This document shows positions 14,942-22,485 of a stretch of 28,505 bases of DNA, one piece after another. The stretch covers positions 1 to 28,505 of the IMG/VR virus record IMGVR_UViG_3300022928_002133; one strand, given 5' to 3'. Position 1 is the first letter of the stretch, and the number at the start of each line of letters is the position of its first letter. A model generated the notes under the pieces. The model searched no databases and was not told the DNA's origin. It saw nothing but the letters and a program-made list of their open reading frames with translations. The position numbers were made by a program, and so were the translations under genes. Origin of the DNA: a virus.

Positions 14942-15691
14942 TTATGAGTTAGTTTCTTGTTCTAAGGATAATCTTTTATCTACGAGTTCGTTTGTAAAGT
15001 CGAAGAGTTTTTGAATGTATCCATTTCTTCTTAAAAACTTAAAGACCAAATTTTCATAGGAATATTCACCCTCTCTTTCCAAACCACAACTTCTATATTT
15101 CTTAAGTTTGTCTTTGACTTTTTCTATTGTTTCTAATGCACTTTCTAACTCATCATCAGAAACATTCTCAATTACGGTATCAATGATTTCCATCCATTGA
15201 TTGGCTTTATCTTCTAATTTATCTTCGTCTAATGTAACACTCTCAGGTGTTGGTTCGTTAATCCATTCGTCAAACATCACAGAATACACTCCCGTTGAAA
15301 AATGTGGTTCTGAGGAGTCCTGAACATATAATTCAACTTCATAACCTCTAACGGTAATATCGTGAGTAGAATTAAATAACGTCTTTTTTAATTTGAATAA
15401 TTCTTTGTACAACTCTTTTTGTTCACCCGCCTCAGTGAAGTCATACATAATGTGTAAGTCAATGTCAGAGAACTCTGACCAGTTGTAGTTCGCCAATGAA
15501 CCTGTCATTGTGATATCTGAAACAAAAATATCTAAACCTAAAAAATCGATAAATTCATTAGAGATTGCAAGAAGAGAGTTACGAACCTCATCTTTCATAA
15601 CATAAGACCCATCTTCTAACGTATCCCAAATTTCAGAATTTAATTCATCCTGAACGTAAAAACTTGAAATAATTCTTGCATTTTGCTCCAT
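14942..15691 (-). CDS. nucleotidyltransferase-fold protein (Pol beta-like)
   Basis: The start is taken at ATG 15691 (249 residues); five further codons upstream run through a TATTTATA motif and begin with TTG. Residues 62-84 carry the hallmark of the Pol beta nucleotidyltransferase superfamily: TGSLANYNWSEFSDIDLHIM, that is Gly64-Ser65 followed by Asp76-x-Asp78. A third acidic residue may be Glu118 or Glu120 in RGYEVELYV. These residues bind metal and transfer NMP from NTP to protein, RNA or small molecules; the target here is unknown. The C-terminal half (about 150-235) is helical. It may be enzyme or toxin-like modifier; the catalytic triad looks intact. Confidence 0.78.
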   Translation of the reverse strand: MEQNARIISSFYVQDELNSEIWDTLEDGSYVMKDEVRNSLLAISNEFIDFLGLDIFVSDITMTGSLANYNWSEFSDIDLHIMYDFTEAGEQKELYKELFKLKKTLFNSTHDITVRGYEVELYVQDSSEPHFSTGVYSVMFDEWINEPTPESVTLDEDKLEDKANQWMEIIDTVIENVSDDELESALETIEKVKDKLKKYRSCGLEREGEYSYENLVFKFLRRNGYIQKLFDFTNELVDKRLSLEQETNS

Positions 15692-15695
15692 AACA

Positions 15696-15703
15696 TATAA
15701 ATA
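15696..15703 (-). promoter_or_regulatory. TATTTATA late-type motif
   Basis: TATTTATA on the minus strand only four bases before the ATG at 15691. This very short spacing fits poorly with a promoter for that ATG unless the transcript is leaderless or starts further in. Confidence 0.35.
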
Positions 15704-15713
15704 CAAAGAAAGT

Positions 15714-15962
15714 TTACTTTGTTATTTTTTTGTATTTGTACTTCTTAGATATCTCGGTATTGAAAAATTTACCTTGCGATTCAGCCAATCTGAATTTTGT
15801 ATAAGTCTTGTGAGGTACCTCAACATATTCATACTCAGTACCATTCTTAAATGTTGCTACTAATGTTTTTTTGTCTAAGTCGTAAACGGTCTTCATAAGA
15901 TTTGAAGATTCAATCTCGTTGATGATTTGTTTACCTACGATTTTTTCACTTTTGATTGCCAT
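15714..15962 (-). CDS. KTSC-domain protein
   Basis: This 82-residue protein contains a KTSC domain at about 20-76: MKTVYDLDKKTLVATFKNG, a Y-x-Y strand (TEYEYVEVP), then a KFRLAESQGKFFNTEI segment where the Ser-x-Gly-x-(F/Y)-(F/Y)-N pattern is typical. KTSC domains occur alone in phages and bacteria and at the end of some lysyl-tRNA synthetases; their function is not established, though nucleic-acid binding has been suggested. The gene follows the 98-residue gene by one base and precedes the nucleotidyltransferase-like gene, all minus strand. It is short but complete, with no signal peptide. Confidence 0.82.
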   Translation of the reverse strand: MAIKSEKIVGKQIINEIESSNLMKTVYDLDKKTLVATFKNGTEYEYVEVPHKTYTKFRLAESQGKFFNTEISKKYKYKKITK

Positions 15963-15963
15963 A

Positions 15964-16260
15964 TTATAAAGGATATTTATCTTCTAACTTAGACAACTTT
16001 CTGGAAATGTAACTATCAAAATTCTTTTTGACATCATCATCCCACATACCGTGCTTTTCTAATTCGTCTCTTAAGTTTTGAATTTTCTGAATAAGATTGT
16101 CTCTCATCATAAACACCTCTAAAGGTGCCGATGAGATACTTGTTAAATCTTCTTGACTAAAACCCGCGTCACTAAGTGCCATTCTCATTTGAATGAACGC
16201 CTTTTCAATTGACTCTAAATCACCAAACTCCTTAATATAATCTAACCACGGTATTCTCAT
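15964..16260 (-). CDS. small helical phage protein of unknown function
   Basis: This 98-residue protein begins MRIPWLDYIKEFGDLESIEK and appears almost wholly helical, with heptad-like spacing in DNLIQKIQNLRDELEKHG and in SYISRKLSKLEDKYPL. There is no signal peptide or membrane segment. It is followed one base later by the KTSC gene, so the two are probably translated together, and it is preceded by the terminator of the UVR-motif gene with a TATTTATT motif three bases before the ATG. I do not recognise the family; a coiled-coil adaptor or small structural protein would fit. Confidence 0.72.
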   Translation of the reverse strand: MRIPWLDYIKEFGDLESIEKAFIQMRMALSDAGFSQEDLTSISSAPLEVFMMRDNLIQKIQNLRDELEKHGMWDDDVKKNFDSYISRKLSKLEDKYPL

Positions 16261-16263
16261 ACC

Positions 16264-16271
16264 AATAAATA
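16264..16271 (-). promoter_or_regulatory. TATTTATT late-type motif
   Basis: TATTTATT on the minus strand, three bases before the ATG at 16260 and directly after the terminator of the upstream gene. The very short distance makes a promoter reading less sure than elsewhere. Confidence 0.35.
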
Positions 16272-16272
16272 T

Positions 16273-16297
16273 AAAAAAACCCCGATTTCTCGGGGTC
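16273..16297 (-). terminator. terminator after UVR-motif gene
   Basis: On the minus strand ACCCCGA pairs with TCGGGGT (16279-16285 with 16290-16296), followed by seven T. It ends the transcript of the gene that stops at 16304. Confidence 0.85.
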
Positions 16298-16303
16298 TTT
16301 AAT

Positions 16304-16657
16304 TTAGGACTGTAACTTTTTTATTTTATCCCTTAATTCAATTGCTTTCTCAAAGTCTTCCTTTTCAATAGATTTCTGAAGTTTCGACTTTAACTCTTGA
16401 ATCTTCTCACTGTTTTCCTCCAATGATTTAATCTTATCACGAAGTTCTACAGCCTTCTCAAATTCTTGTTTCTCAACAGCATCTTGGAGCTCAGATTTTA
16501 AGGAATATAATTCATCTGTTGAGTTATCACCTGATTTGGTGGTGTAGGTAAAATAAAATCCGTTAGGTCCCACCTTGTAATAAGTTGGTTCAACGTTATC
16601 GAATAAAGATTCGAATTCTCTAAAAATTTCGTCAAAAATACTTTTTCTGTTAAACAT
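16304..16657 (-). CDS. small protein with two UVR motifs, candidate Clp adaptor
   Basis: I place the start at the ATG at 16657 (117 residues); the frame extends to a TTG at 16714, but that stretch looks like leader. Residues 53-81 and 89-117 are two tandem UVR motifs (LKSELQDAVEKQEFEKAVEL and LKSKLQKSIEKEDFEKAIEL), each a helical hairpin ending in RDKIK. UVR motifs mediate protein contacts in UvrB/UvrC, in McsA and in the middle domain of ClpC. Residues 1-50 have no recognised domain and no Cys for the zinc sites of McsA. The gene is divergent from the ClpC-like gene, which carries its own UVR motif, so an adaptor or regulator of that machine is the natural hypothesis. Confidence 0.8.
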   Translation of the reverse strand: MFNRKSIFDEIFREFESLFDNVEPTYYKVGPNGFYFTYTTKSGDNSTDELYSLKSELQDAVEKQEFEKAVELRDKIKSLEENSEKIQELKSKLQKSIEKEDFEKAIELRDKIKKLQS

Positions 16658-16680
16658 AGTGTTCGTTTTAATTTTTTTAT

Positions 16681-16771
16681 TATCTTTGTAACTCCATAAA
16701 GAAAAGTATGCCAAAACTGAAAAAGGAATGTATAACTGACATTCTGTCAGTTTTTTGAAAATTAACTGACA
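16681..16771. promoter_or_regulatory. divergent control region of UVR gene and clpC with repeated AACTGACA
   Basis: AACTGACA (16734-16741), TTC, TGTCAGTT (16745-16752) and four more T form a terminator-like hairpin. A third half-site AACTGACA follows at 16764-16771 and makes a second dyad with the middle one. A TATCTTTG (16681-16688, plus strand) lies upstream, then a 16-codon ATG frame at 16709-16759 that runs through the hairpin. The arrangement could be a repressor operator array or an attenuated leader for clpC. Confidence 0.45.
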
Positions 16772-16808
16772 ATTTTGGAAATGGTGTATTTTGTATTAGA
16801 AATTGTCT

Positions 16809-16816
16809 TATATTTG
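16809..16816 (+). promoter_or_regulatory. Bacteroidota-type -7 element of clpC
   Basis: TATATTTG fits TAnnTTTG and lies 25 bases before the ATG at 16842. A TTTTG upstream (16789-16793) is at 15 rather than 19-20 bases, so the -33 box is imperfect. The element lies inside the longer open frame from 16803, which supports the later ATG start. Confidence 0.65.
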
Positions 16817-16841
16817 TAGAGTCAAAATAAAAAGAACAACT

Positions 16842-18860
16842 ATGATTGAATCTGTAGACCCGAACGAAAGTTCAAAAGGAAAAAAGGAAAGAGGACCAAA
16901 ATCAGGAACACCTGTTTTGGATAATTTCTCACGTGACCTTATCCGTTTAGCGGAACAAGGTAAGTTAGACCCTGTTGTGGGTCGTGACCGTGAGATTGAC
17001 CGTATTGCTCAAATCCTTTCTCGTAGAAAGAAAAATAACCCCATCATCATTGGCGAACCTGGTTGTGGTAAGACTGCAATCGTTGAAGGATTGGCGATGA
17101 AAATTTACGAAGGTGATTGTCCTCGTAACCTTAGCGATAAACGTATCGTATCTTTAGATATGACATCTATTGTCGCAGGGACAAAGTATCGTGGACAGTT
17201 TGAGGAGCGTCTTAAGGTAATCTTGGACGAGTTGCATGATAACCCTGATATCATTGTGTTTATCGATGAGATTCACACCATCATCGGGGCTGGTAACTCA
17301 TCAGGTTCATTGGACGCTTCCAACATCTTCAAACCAGCATTGGCACGTGGTGAACTACAATGTGTCGGTGCAACCACTCTCGATGAATATCGTGAGAACA
17401 TTGAGAAAGACGGAGCATTGGAACGTCGTTTTCAAAAAGTAATGGTGGATGGTGCCACCCCTGAGGAGACCATGATTATCTTGGATAACCTAAAGTCTCG
17501 TTATGAAAAGCACCATAAAGTAAACTACTCGAAAGAGTCATTGGAGGCTTGTGTATATTTGGCTGACCGTTACATCACCGACCGTGAATTCCCTGATAAG
17601 GCAATTGACATCATGGATGAGGTGGGTGCTCGTAGTCAGATTTCTGTGAAACTTCCCGAAGAGATTGAGAAACTCAAAGAGAAGGCGAATCAGATTAAAC
17701 AGGAAAAAATCAACGTGGTCAAGGCTCAGGATTATGAGAAGGCAGCACACTTACGAGACAAAGAGAAGAAAATCTTGAAAGAACTCGATAAGGTAAAGGC
17801 TGAATTCGAAAAGAAGCAAGACGAAGAACGTCAAGAAATCACTGAGGATATGGTATATGATGTAGTTTCAAACATGACTAAGATTCCTGTATCCAAATTG
17901 AACCAAAACGAAATGGAAGGTCTTTTGGATTTGGAAGGTAATCTGAACACATCAGTTATCGGACAAGAAGTGGCGGTCAAAAAGATTTCAAAAGCTATCC
18001 GCAGAAACCGTGTGGGGATTAAGGACCCCAACCGACCAATCGGTTCGTTTATCTTCTTGGGTTCAACAGGTGTGGGTAAAACTCACTTGGCGAAACAATT
18101 GGCAAAACAAATCTTCGGAGATGAAGAATCTCTCATCCGTGTGGATATGAGTGAATACCAAGAGAAGTACACCATGTCACGTCTCATCGGTTCCCCTCCA
18201 GGATATGTGGGTCACAACGAAGGTGGTCAACTTACCGAAGCAGTCAAAAACAAACCTTACTCAGTAGTATTGTTTGATGAGATTGAAAAAGCAAACAAGG
18301 ACATCTTCTCATTATTACTACAGGTGTTGGACGATGGTCACCTCACGGACAGTTTCGGTCGTAAAATCAACTTTAAGAACTGTTTGATTATTATGACTTC
18401 AAACTTGGGTGTGAAGAAACTACAAGACTTCGGAGCGGGTGTCGGATTTGATACCTCAGCAAGAATGAGTGGTGATGAGGACCTGAAAAAGGCTCTCCTA
18501 CAAAAAGAACTTAAAAACCACTTCACCCCTGAGTTCTTGAACCGTCTCGATGAAGTGATTGTCTTCAACCCTCTAAAAGAGAAAGAAGTACGTTCAATTG
18601 TGGATATCGAATTGGGTAAACTCACCAAACGTTTGGAGAAACTCGGTTACCACATCAACTTCACCGATGAAGTGAGAGATATGTTGGCTGACGTAGGTTT
18701 CGATGAGAAATACGGAGCACGTCCTATCAAACGAGCAATCCAAGAGAAAATCGAGGATTACATCTCAGAAGAGGTATTACGTCAAAAGATTAAAATCGGA
18801 CGTGAATACCAAATGAAGATGAACGAAGAAGAAGTAACCATTGAGGAAGGGGTAAATTAA
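16842..18860 (+). CDS. clpC: ClpC-like AAA+ unfoldase lacking the N-domain
   Basis: The 672-residue protein is a class I Clp/Hsp100 ATPase that unfolds proteins and threads them into ClpP. D1 has Walker [10 protein letters not shown] (71-79), Walker B VFIDEIH (139-145) and Arg finger ERRFQ. A middle domain with a UVR motif (about 279-312, [15 protein letters not shown]) marks ClpC/ClpE rather than ClpA. D2 has Walker [10 protein letters not shown] (407-415), Walker B VLFDE (476-480) and [11 protein letters not shown]. The ClpP-docking tripeptide VGF is present at 534-536, in the same place as in Bacillus ClpC. The usual N-terminal adaptor-binding domain (about 150 residues) is missing; D1 begins near residue 24. 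No clpP gene is present, so host ClpP is the presumed partner. Confidence 0.94.
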   Translation: MIESVDPNESSKGKKERGPKSGTPVLDNFSRDLIRLAEQGKLDPVVGRDREIDRIAQILSRRKKNNPIIIGEPGCGKTAIVEGLAMKIYEGDCPRNLSDKRIVSLDMTSIVAGTKYRGQFEERLKVILDELHDNPDIIVFIDEIHTIIGAGNSSGSLDASNIFKPALARGELQCVGATTLDEYRENIEKDGALERRFQKVMVDGATPEETMIILDNLKSRYEKHHKVNYSKESLEACVYLADRYITDREFPDKAIDIMDEVGARSQISVKLPEEIEKLKEKANQIKQEKINVVKAQDYEKAAHLRDKEKKILKELDKVKAEFEKKQDEERQEITEDMVYDVVSNMTKIPVSKLNQNEMEGLLDLEGNLNTSVIGQEVAVKKISKAIRRNRVGIKDPNRPIGSFIFLGSTGVGKTHLAKQLAKQIFGDEESLIRVDMSEYQEKYTMSRLIGSPPGYVGHNEGGQLTEAVKNKPYSVVLFDEIEKANKDIFSLLLQVLDDGHLTDSFGRKINFKNCLIIMTSNLGVKKLQDFGAGVGFDTSARMSGDEDLKKALLQKELKNHFTPEFLNRLDEVIVFNPLKEKEVRSIVDIELGKLTKRLEKLGYHINFTDEVRDMLADVGFDEKYGARPIKRAIQEKIEDYISEEVLRQKIKIGREYQMKMNEEEVTIEEGVN

Positions 18861-18872
18861 TATCCCTTCCGA

Positions 18873-18904
18873 TTTGGAAGTTAAGAAATTAGATACTATA
18901 TTTG
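18873..18904 (+). promoter_or_regulatory. Bacteroidota-type promoter of peptidase gene
   Basis: TTTG (18873-18876) and TATATTTG (18897-18904) are 20 bases apart, matching the TTG/TAnnTTTG consensus. The -7 element ends 18 bases before the ATG at 18923, which excludes the alternative TTG start at 18902. Confidence 0.8.
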
Positions 18905-18922
18905 TATCAAATTAAAGGACAC

Positions 18923-20005
18923 ATGGACAACATTACATTAAATCGTTTCAAAGAACTCTTATCGGTTCCTTCAAAAACCTATCAAGAGGACAAGATGGTA
19001 GAATACCTTTCTTGGGTCTTAGATAGTATGGACGGGGTAGAATACTACACCGATGAGATGAACAACATCTACGCCACAAAACGTCAAGATGGCTTTAACG
19101 GTTACTTCCCAATGTTTGTGGCACATACGGATACTGTACATGCCATGGTCCCTGAAATTGTTGTTAAGGAACAAACACTTCCCAAACCACCTACCTTCGG
19201 ACGGACATTCGATGATACACAATACGATGTCCTGAAAGCTTACACTCCTGACGGAAATCCAACGGGTATTGGTGGTGATGATAAGTGTGGCATCTTTATT
19301 TGTTTGGAATTACTCCGAGTACTGTCAAATGTAAAAGTAGGGTTTTTCGTCTCTGAGGAGACTGGTTGTATCGGGTCCAGCAAATGTGATGTCAAGTTCC
19401 TTAACAATGTAGGATATGTCGTTCAATACGATGCACCTGGTAACCATCTAATTACCGAGATATGCTCGGGAGTTCGCCTGTTTGAGGAAAACGGGGAATT
19501 CATCAACAGAGCACTACCTGTAATTAAGAAAACCATGGAAACGGATATGGAACAACAGTCACACCCTTTTACTGACGTGTCTCAGATTAAGAAGAAAAGT
19601 GACGTTTCTTGTATCAATCTTTCCTGTGGGTATTACCAAATGCATACCCCCAACGAATTCGTAGTGTTGGACGATGTGGAGAAGGCCATCAGAACAGGTA
19701 TTAACTTGGTCAACGAGTTTGGGTATGAAAAGCAAGAGTTCGCCTACGAACCACCAGTATATTCTTACGGAGGTTTGTTTAATCTTGATGATGCCGAAGA
19801 CGACTTGGGTGATTGGGATAATACTCTGTTCGATGGATTAGATGATGAGACTTATGAGTTGAATGACCACAAAGTAGTTGTTGAATGGGGTGGAGTTACC
19901 ATTGAGAGTAATCACACTGGTGATGTCCTATACTTAGATGAGGACGACGCAGTTGAACTTTATAAAATATTAAGGGAAAACTTCTTACTCAAAGGGGTCG
20001 AATAA
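18923..20005 (+). CDS. M20/PepT-like zinc peptidase
   Basis: The 360-residue protein has the ordered metal-binding signature of M20-type exopeptidases: VAHTDTVH with His68 and Asp70, GIGGDDKCG with Asp119 or Asp120, VSEETGCIGS with Glu145 (general base) and Glu146, Asp170 in VVQYDAPG, and His241 in GYYQMHTPNE. Members remove residues from peptides, for example PepT from tripeptides. A small insert domain lies between 175 and 225. Residues after about 275 are an acidic tail (NLDDAEDDLGDWDN) that is unusual for the family. It starts 62 bases after clpC with its own promoter, so it may finish degradation of Clp products. Its 3' end overlaps the convergent gene by 21 bases. Confidence 0.88.
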   Translation: MDNITLNRFKELLSVPSKTYQEDKMVEYLSWVLDSMDGVEYYTDEMNNIYATKRQDGFNGYFPMFVAHTDTVHAMVPEIVVKEQTLPKPPTFGRTFDDTQYDVLKAYTPDGNPTGIGGDDKCGIFICLELLRVLSNVKVGFFVSEETGCIGSSKCDVKFLNNVGYVVQYDAPGNHLITEICSGVRLFEENGEFINRALPVIKKTMETDMEQQSHPFTDVSQIKKKSDVSCINLSCGYYQMHTPNEFVVLDDVEKAIRTGINLVNEFGYEKQEFAYEPPVYSYGGLFNLDDAEDDLGDWDNTLFDGLDDETYELNDHKVVVEWGGVTIESNHTGDVLYLDEDDAVELYKILRENFLLKGVE

Positions 20006-21841
20006 CTGATAGTTATTCATCAAAGAAATAATAGAGGAAAGTTTCGACTTTCCTTTTTTTGTTTCAAAAGAATCTATATCGGAATTAAATCTACTAAGAG
20101 TAAATTTCACTTTATTCGTTTCTGGGTCCACACCATCAATCCTGATATTTGCATCTTCAGATGTTGGTATTGGAATATTCTTTCCAAATCTACCATACAT
20201 TTCCTTCACTCTATTCATAACATTTAGGTACTGGTCGAAGTCTAAGAAGAAATCAGCATCATCCAATTTATCATATTCCTTTTCTAATATATTTGATAAA
20301 TCATCATTGAAATAATGGTCAAACGTCTCACTGTCGAAATTGTTATAGATGACGTCGTATGGATAATCTATCGGGAATGAAACTCTATGTGGTATTACAT
20401 TTTTCAACATATCAGTAAGATTCAAATCCTTTAGGTAATCCTCAGATTCAAATAATTCTAATAAATCTTTCAAATCAATATTATAGTTGTAAAAACAACT
20501 TTCAGAATTATTTTTATGGAAACCTATTTCAGACAATATATCACATAACTCTTCTGTAAATTCTTTCTGAGTACCTCTTTCCATGGCTTGGTTTTGTGCG
20601 ATTGAGTACGTATCACTTAAATTACTCATAAAGTCATCACCCAATTTATCTACCATAAATTTGGCCAACTCTTTTTCACCATCCTGTTTAACACTATAGG
20701 TACCATCATTATCAACAATCAGGTTTGACACCTCAGGGTCATAAATTTCAATAATTTCTTTTAGTTTTTTCAAATGTTCGTTTGAGAAATAACTAAACAC
20801 ATAACCCTCAAGGAAATCATCATCAAAGTTATAGGGGTCGTATAGACTTAATTCAGAACCGTAAGGTGGGTCAATAATATCACTGATGAATCTAAGGTCA
20901 CCTTCATCAACATCTTCCTCAAAAAACTTAAGGAATTCTTCAGGACCATCAAATTTGAGTTTTACTACAAACTTATCATCCCCTTCTTTTTCAATCTTAA
21001 CCAAATGGTCACTTTGTATTCTACCTCTGACGTGGTCTATTTTACCTTCTTGTATACCTTTTAATGTTTCGTAATGTTTGTTTCCTTTAACCAACTTTCT
21101 GATTTGTTCTTGGATTGGTGAGAATCTATCTAACAATACATCTAAGCTTCTTACGGAGTCTTTCTGGTCATATACCTCCGTTGTACCGTTACTTCTTACA
21201 AATAAGGCCATCTTACCCCACGTGGAATCTTTCGATGTCTTATCAATGATATAAAATAGGTTTCCTTCTTCTGAATATTTGTCAAAATATCGGGTATCGT
21301 CTTTTGTCGTTGTACACCATTTGGTTCCAGCTCCATAGTAACACGAAGCACCGTGAGAATACGGTTGAACAATTAAGAACCTATTATCTTCATATATTCT
21401 ATCAGACTCGCCCTTAACTTCCTTTTCTTTTTGGACCATGATTTGTCTCTGACGGACAGCGTTCATCACCGCTTGTAATCCCCAAATACTATATTTGTTA
21501 ATGTCTTTAGGTGATGACTTAATCTTAGAAGCATCAACAAATGATGATGTTGAGGCTGCGTAGTCAATATCTTCTGGTTTGATTGCCGTGGCACTCTTAT
21601 GGAAACTTTCAATAAGGTCAATGAATAAATTTACATTGTCAGCAACTGAGAACGTAATTGGGTCACCGAGACTAATCATTTGTTTAATCATCCACTCAGA
21701 ATACTTTTTGGTTGCTGAAGGGTCACCGTCGATAAGTTTCTCCAACAACTCAGTGGCATCGGCAAAGGTAGGACTGTCCTTGTACTTATCTATAAGGTTC
21801 TCCTTTTTACCTTCGAGTAGTATGTTCTGAAATTTAATCAT
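19985..21841 (-). CDS. WCT-motif phage protein with short (I/L)xE leader
   Basis: This 618-residue protein begins MIKFQNILLEGKKENLIDKY; LLE at residues 8-10 would suit gp21 cleavage, and the leader resembles the T4 internal-protein leader MKTYQEFIAE. Residues about 150-200 contain a motif I have seen in other phage proteins: YGAGTKWCTTTKDDTRYFDK followed by EEGNLFYIID, with Trp175-Cys176-Thr177. Its biochemical role is not known to me. The remainder is acidic, helical and rich in Asp/Glu/Phe/Tyr. It is the largest phage gene in this half of the window and starts behind a TATTTATA motif. A packaged, injected effector is a hypothesis. Confidence 0.78.
   Translation of the reverse strand: MIKFQNILLEGKKENLIDKYKDSPTFADATELLEKLIDGDPSATKKYSEWMIKQMISLGDPITFSVADNVNLFIDLIESFHKSATAIKPEDIDYAASTSSFVDASKIKSSPKDINKYSIWGLQAVMNAVRQRQIMVQKEKEVKGESDRIYEDNRFLIVQPYSHGASCYYGAGTKWCTTTKDDTRYFDKYSEEGNLFYIIDKTSKDSTWGKMALFVRSNGTTEVYDQKDSVRSLDVLLDRFSPIQEQIRKLVKGNKHYETLKGIQEGKIDHVRGRIQSDHLVKIEKEGDDKFVVKLKFDGPEEFLKFFEEDVDEGDLRFISDIIDPPYGSELSLYDPYNFDDDFLEGYVFSYFSNEHLKKLKEIIEIYDPEVSNLIVDNDGTYSVKQDGEKELAKFMVDKLGDDFMSNLSDTYSIAQNQAMERGTQKEFTEELCDILSEIGFHKNNSESCFYNYNIDLKDLLELFESEDYLKDLNLTDMLKNVIPHRVSFPIDYPYDVIYNNFDSETFDHYFNDDLSNILEKEYDKLDDADFFLDFDQYLNVMNRVKEMYGRFGKNIPIPTSEDANIRIDGVDPETNKVKFTLSRFNSDIDSFETKKGKSKLSSIISLMNNYQLFDPFE
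20036..20060 (+). terminator. terminator of peptidase gene inside the convergent gene
   Basis: GGAAAG (20036-20041), loop TTTCGA, CTTTCC (20048-20053), seven T. It lies 31 bases after the peptidase stop and within the coding end of the minus-strand gene. Confidence 0.75.
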
Positions 21842-21851
21842 AAAAGTTAAC

Positions 21852-21859
21852 TATAAATA
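21852..21859 (-). promoter_or_regulatory. TATTTATA late-type motif
   Basis: TATTTATA on the minus strand, 10 bases before the ATG at 21841, opposed to the host-like promoter at 21868-21899. Confidence 0.5.
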
Positions 21860-21867
21860 CTTGACAG

Positions 21868-21899
21868 TTTGGATAATTGATAAATAACCCTTATATTTG
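21868..21899 (+). promoter_or_regulatory. Bacteroidota-type promoter of CAP-protein gene
   Basis: TTTG (21868-21871), 20-base spacer, TATATTTG (21892-21899), 19 bases before the ATG at 21919. Confidence 0.82.
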
Positions 21900-21918
21900 A
21901 AGTATAGATAAACAACAT

Positions 21919-22458
21919 ATGAAAAAGATAATCAACATAATTTTATTCACCCTACTTTCAACTCCCGTATTTTCACAAGGGTTTAATGACTCCATCATGA
22001 ATCAGGTTTTGTTTGATGAAGTAATTGCGTACCATGAAAAACGAAACAACAAGGTTGAGGTTTATTTTAGTAAAGTAGGTGCGGAATTACACAGTAAGGG
22101 TTCTGTTGAATATATGAAAAATAATGGTTGTCGTCACAGACCTTCACACAGCTATCTTAATTCGTTACCCAAAAATGAAGTAATTATGATTCTAAATGAT
22201 ATTGGTGTTGATACTACTGAATATGATTATATTGGTAGGGGTGAAATACTGGCAAGAATATCAATAAGAGGTCAAACCACTTATCAAGACGTTGCAAAAA
22301 AAGCTATTAATGGATGGTTAAAATCAAAAGGTCACCAAGGAACCATCATGAATATTGGGATGTTTGGAGAACTTGAAATTTTAGGTATTAGTTCTAGTTA
22401 TAATGAGAAAACGAGAAGTGTAGATATCGCCTTGACTCTATTCTCTGCACTTAAATAA
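21919..22458 (+). CDS. secreted CAP-domain-like protein
   Basis: This 179-residue protein has a classic signal peptide: MKKIINIILFTLLSTPVFSQ with cleavage likely around residue 20, the VFSQ ending being common in flavobacteria. The mature part resembles the CAP (SCP/PR-1) fold: a GRGEILARIS segment (about 107-115) corresponds to the GENxA-type motif, and AINGWLKSKGHQGTIMN (129-145, Trp133, His139) to the conserved WxxSxGHxxNIL motif. CAP proteins are secreted and of diverse, poorly known function. Two features reduce certainty: divergence from the consensus and the small size. The gene stands alone between a host-like promoter and a bidirectional terminator, consistent with acquisition from a cellular genome. 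Product would act in the periplasm or outside. Confidence 0.72.
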   Translation: MKKIINIILFTLLSTPVFSQGFNDSIMNQVLFDEVIAYHEKRNNKVEVYFSKVGAELHSKGSVEYMKNNGCRHRPSHSYLNSLPKNEVIMILNDIGVDTTEYDYIGRGEILARISIRGQTTYQDVAKKAINGWLKSKGHQGTIMNIGMFGELEILGISSSYNEKTRSVDIALTLFSALK

Positions 22459-22485
22459 AAAACCTCTCAATGAGAGGTTTTTTTA
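22455..22485. terminator. bidirectional terminator between CAP-like and OmpA-domain genes
   Basis: AACCTCTC (22461-22468), loop AAT, GAGAGGTT (22472-22479), seven T on the plus side and six on the minus side. It serves both convergent genes. Confidence 0.87.

Noticed and set aside
16658-16714. N-terminal extension of the UVR protein from TTG 16714
   Set aside because: An ATG at 16657 starts a normal protein; the extension has a non-standard start and leader-like composition.
16803-16841. Upstream extension of the ClpC-like frame starting at TTG 16803
   Set aside because: It contains the -7 promoter element TATATTTG (16809-16816), so it cannot be transcribed and translated; the ATG at 16842 is used.
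18902-18922. TTG start for the peptidase at 18902
   Set aside because: It lies on the -7 element (18897-18904). The ATG at 18923 fits the family's N-terminus.
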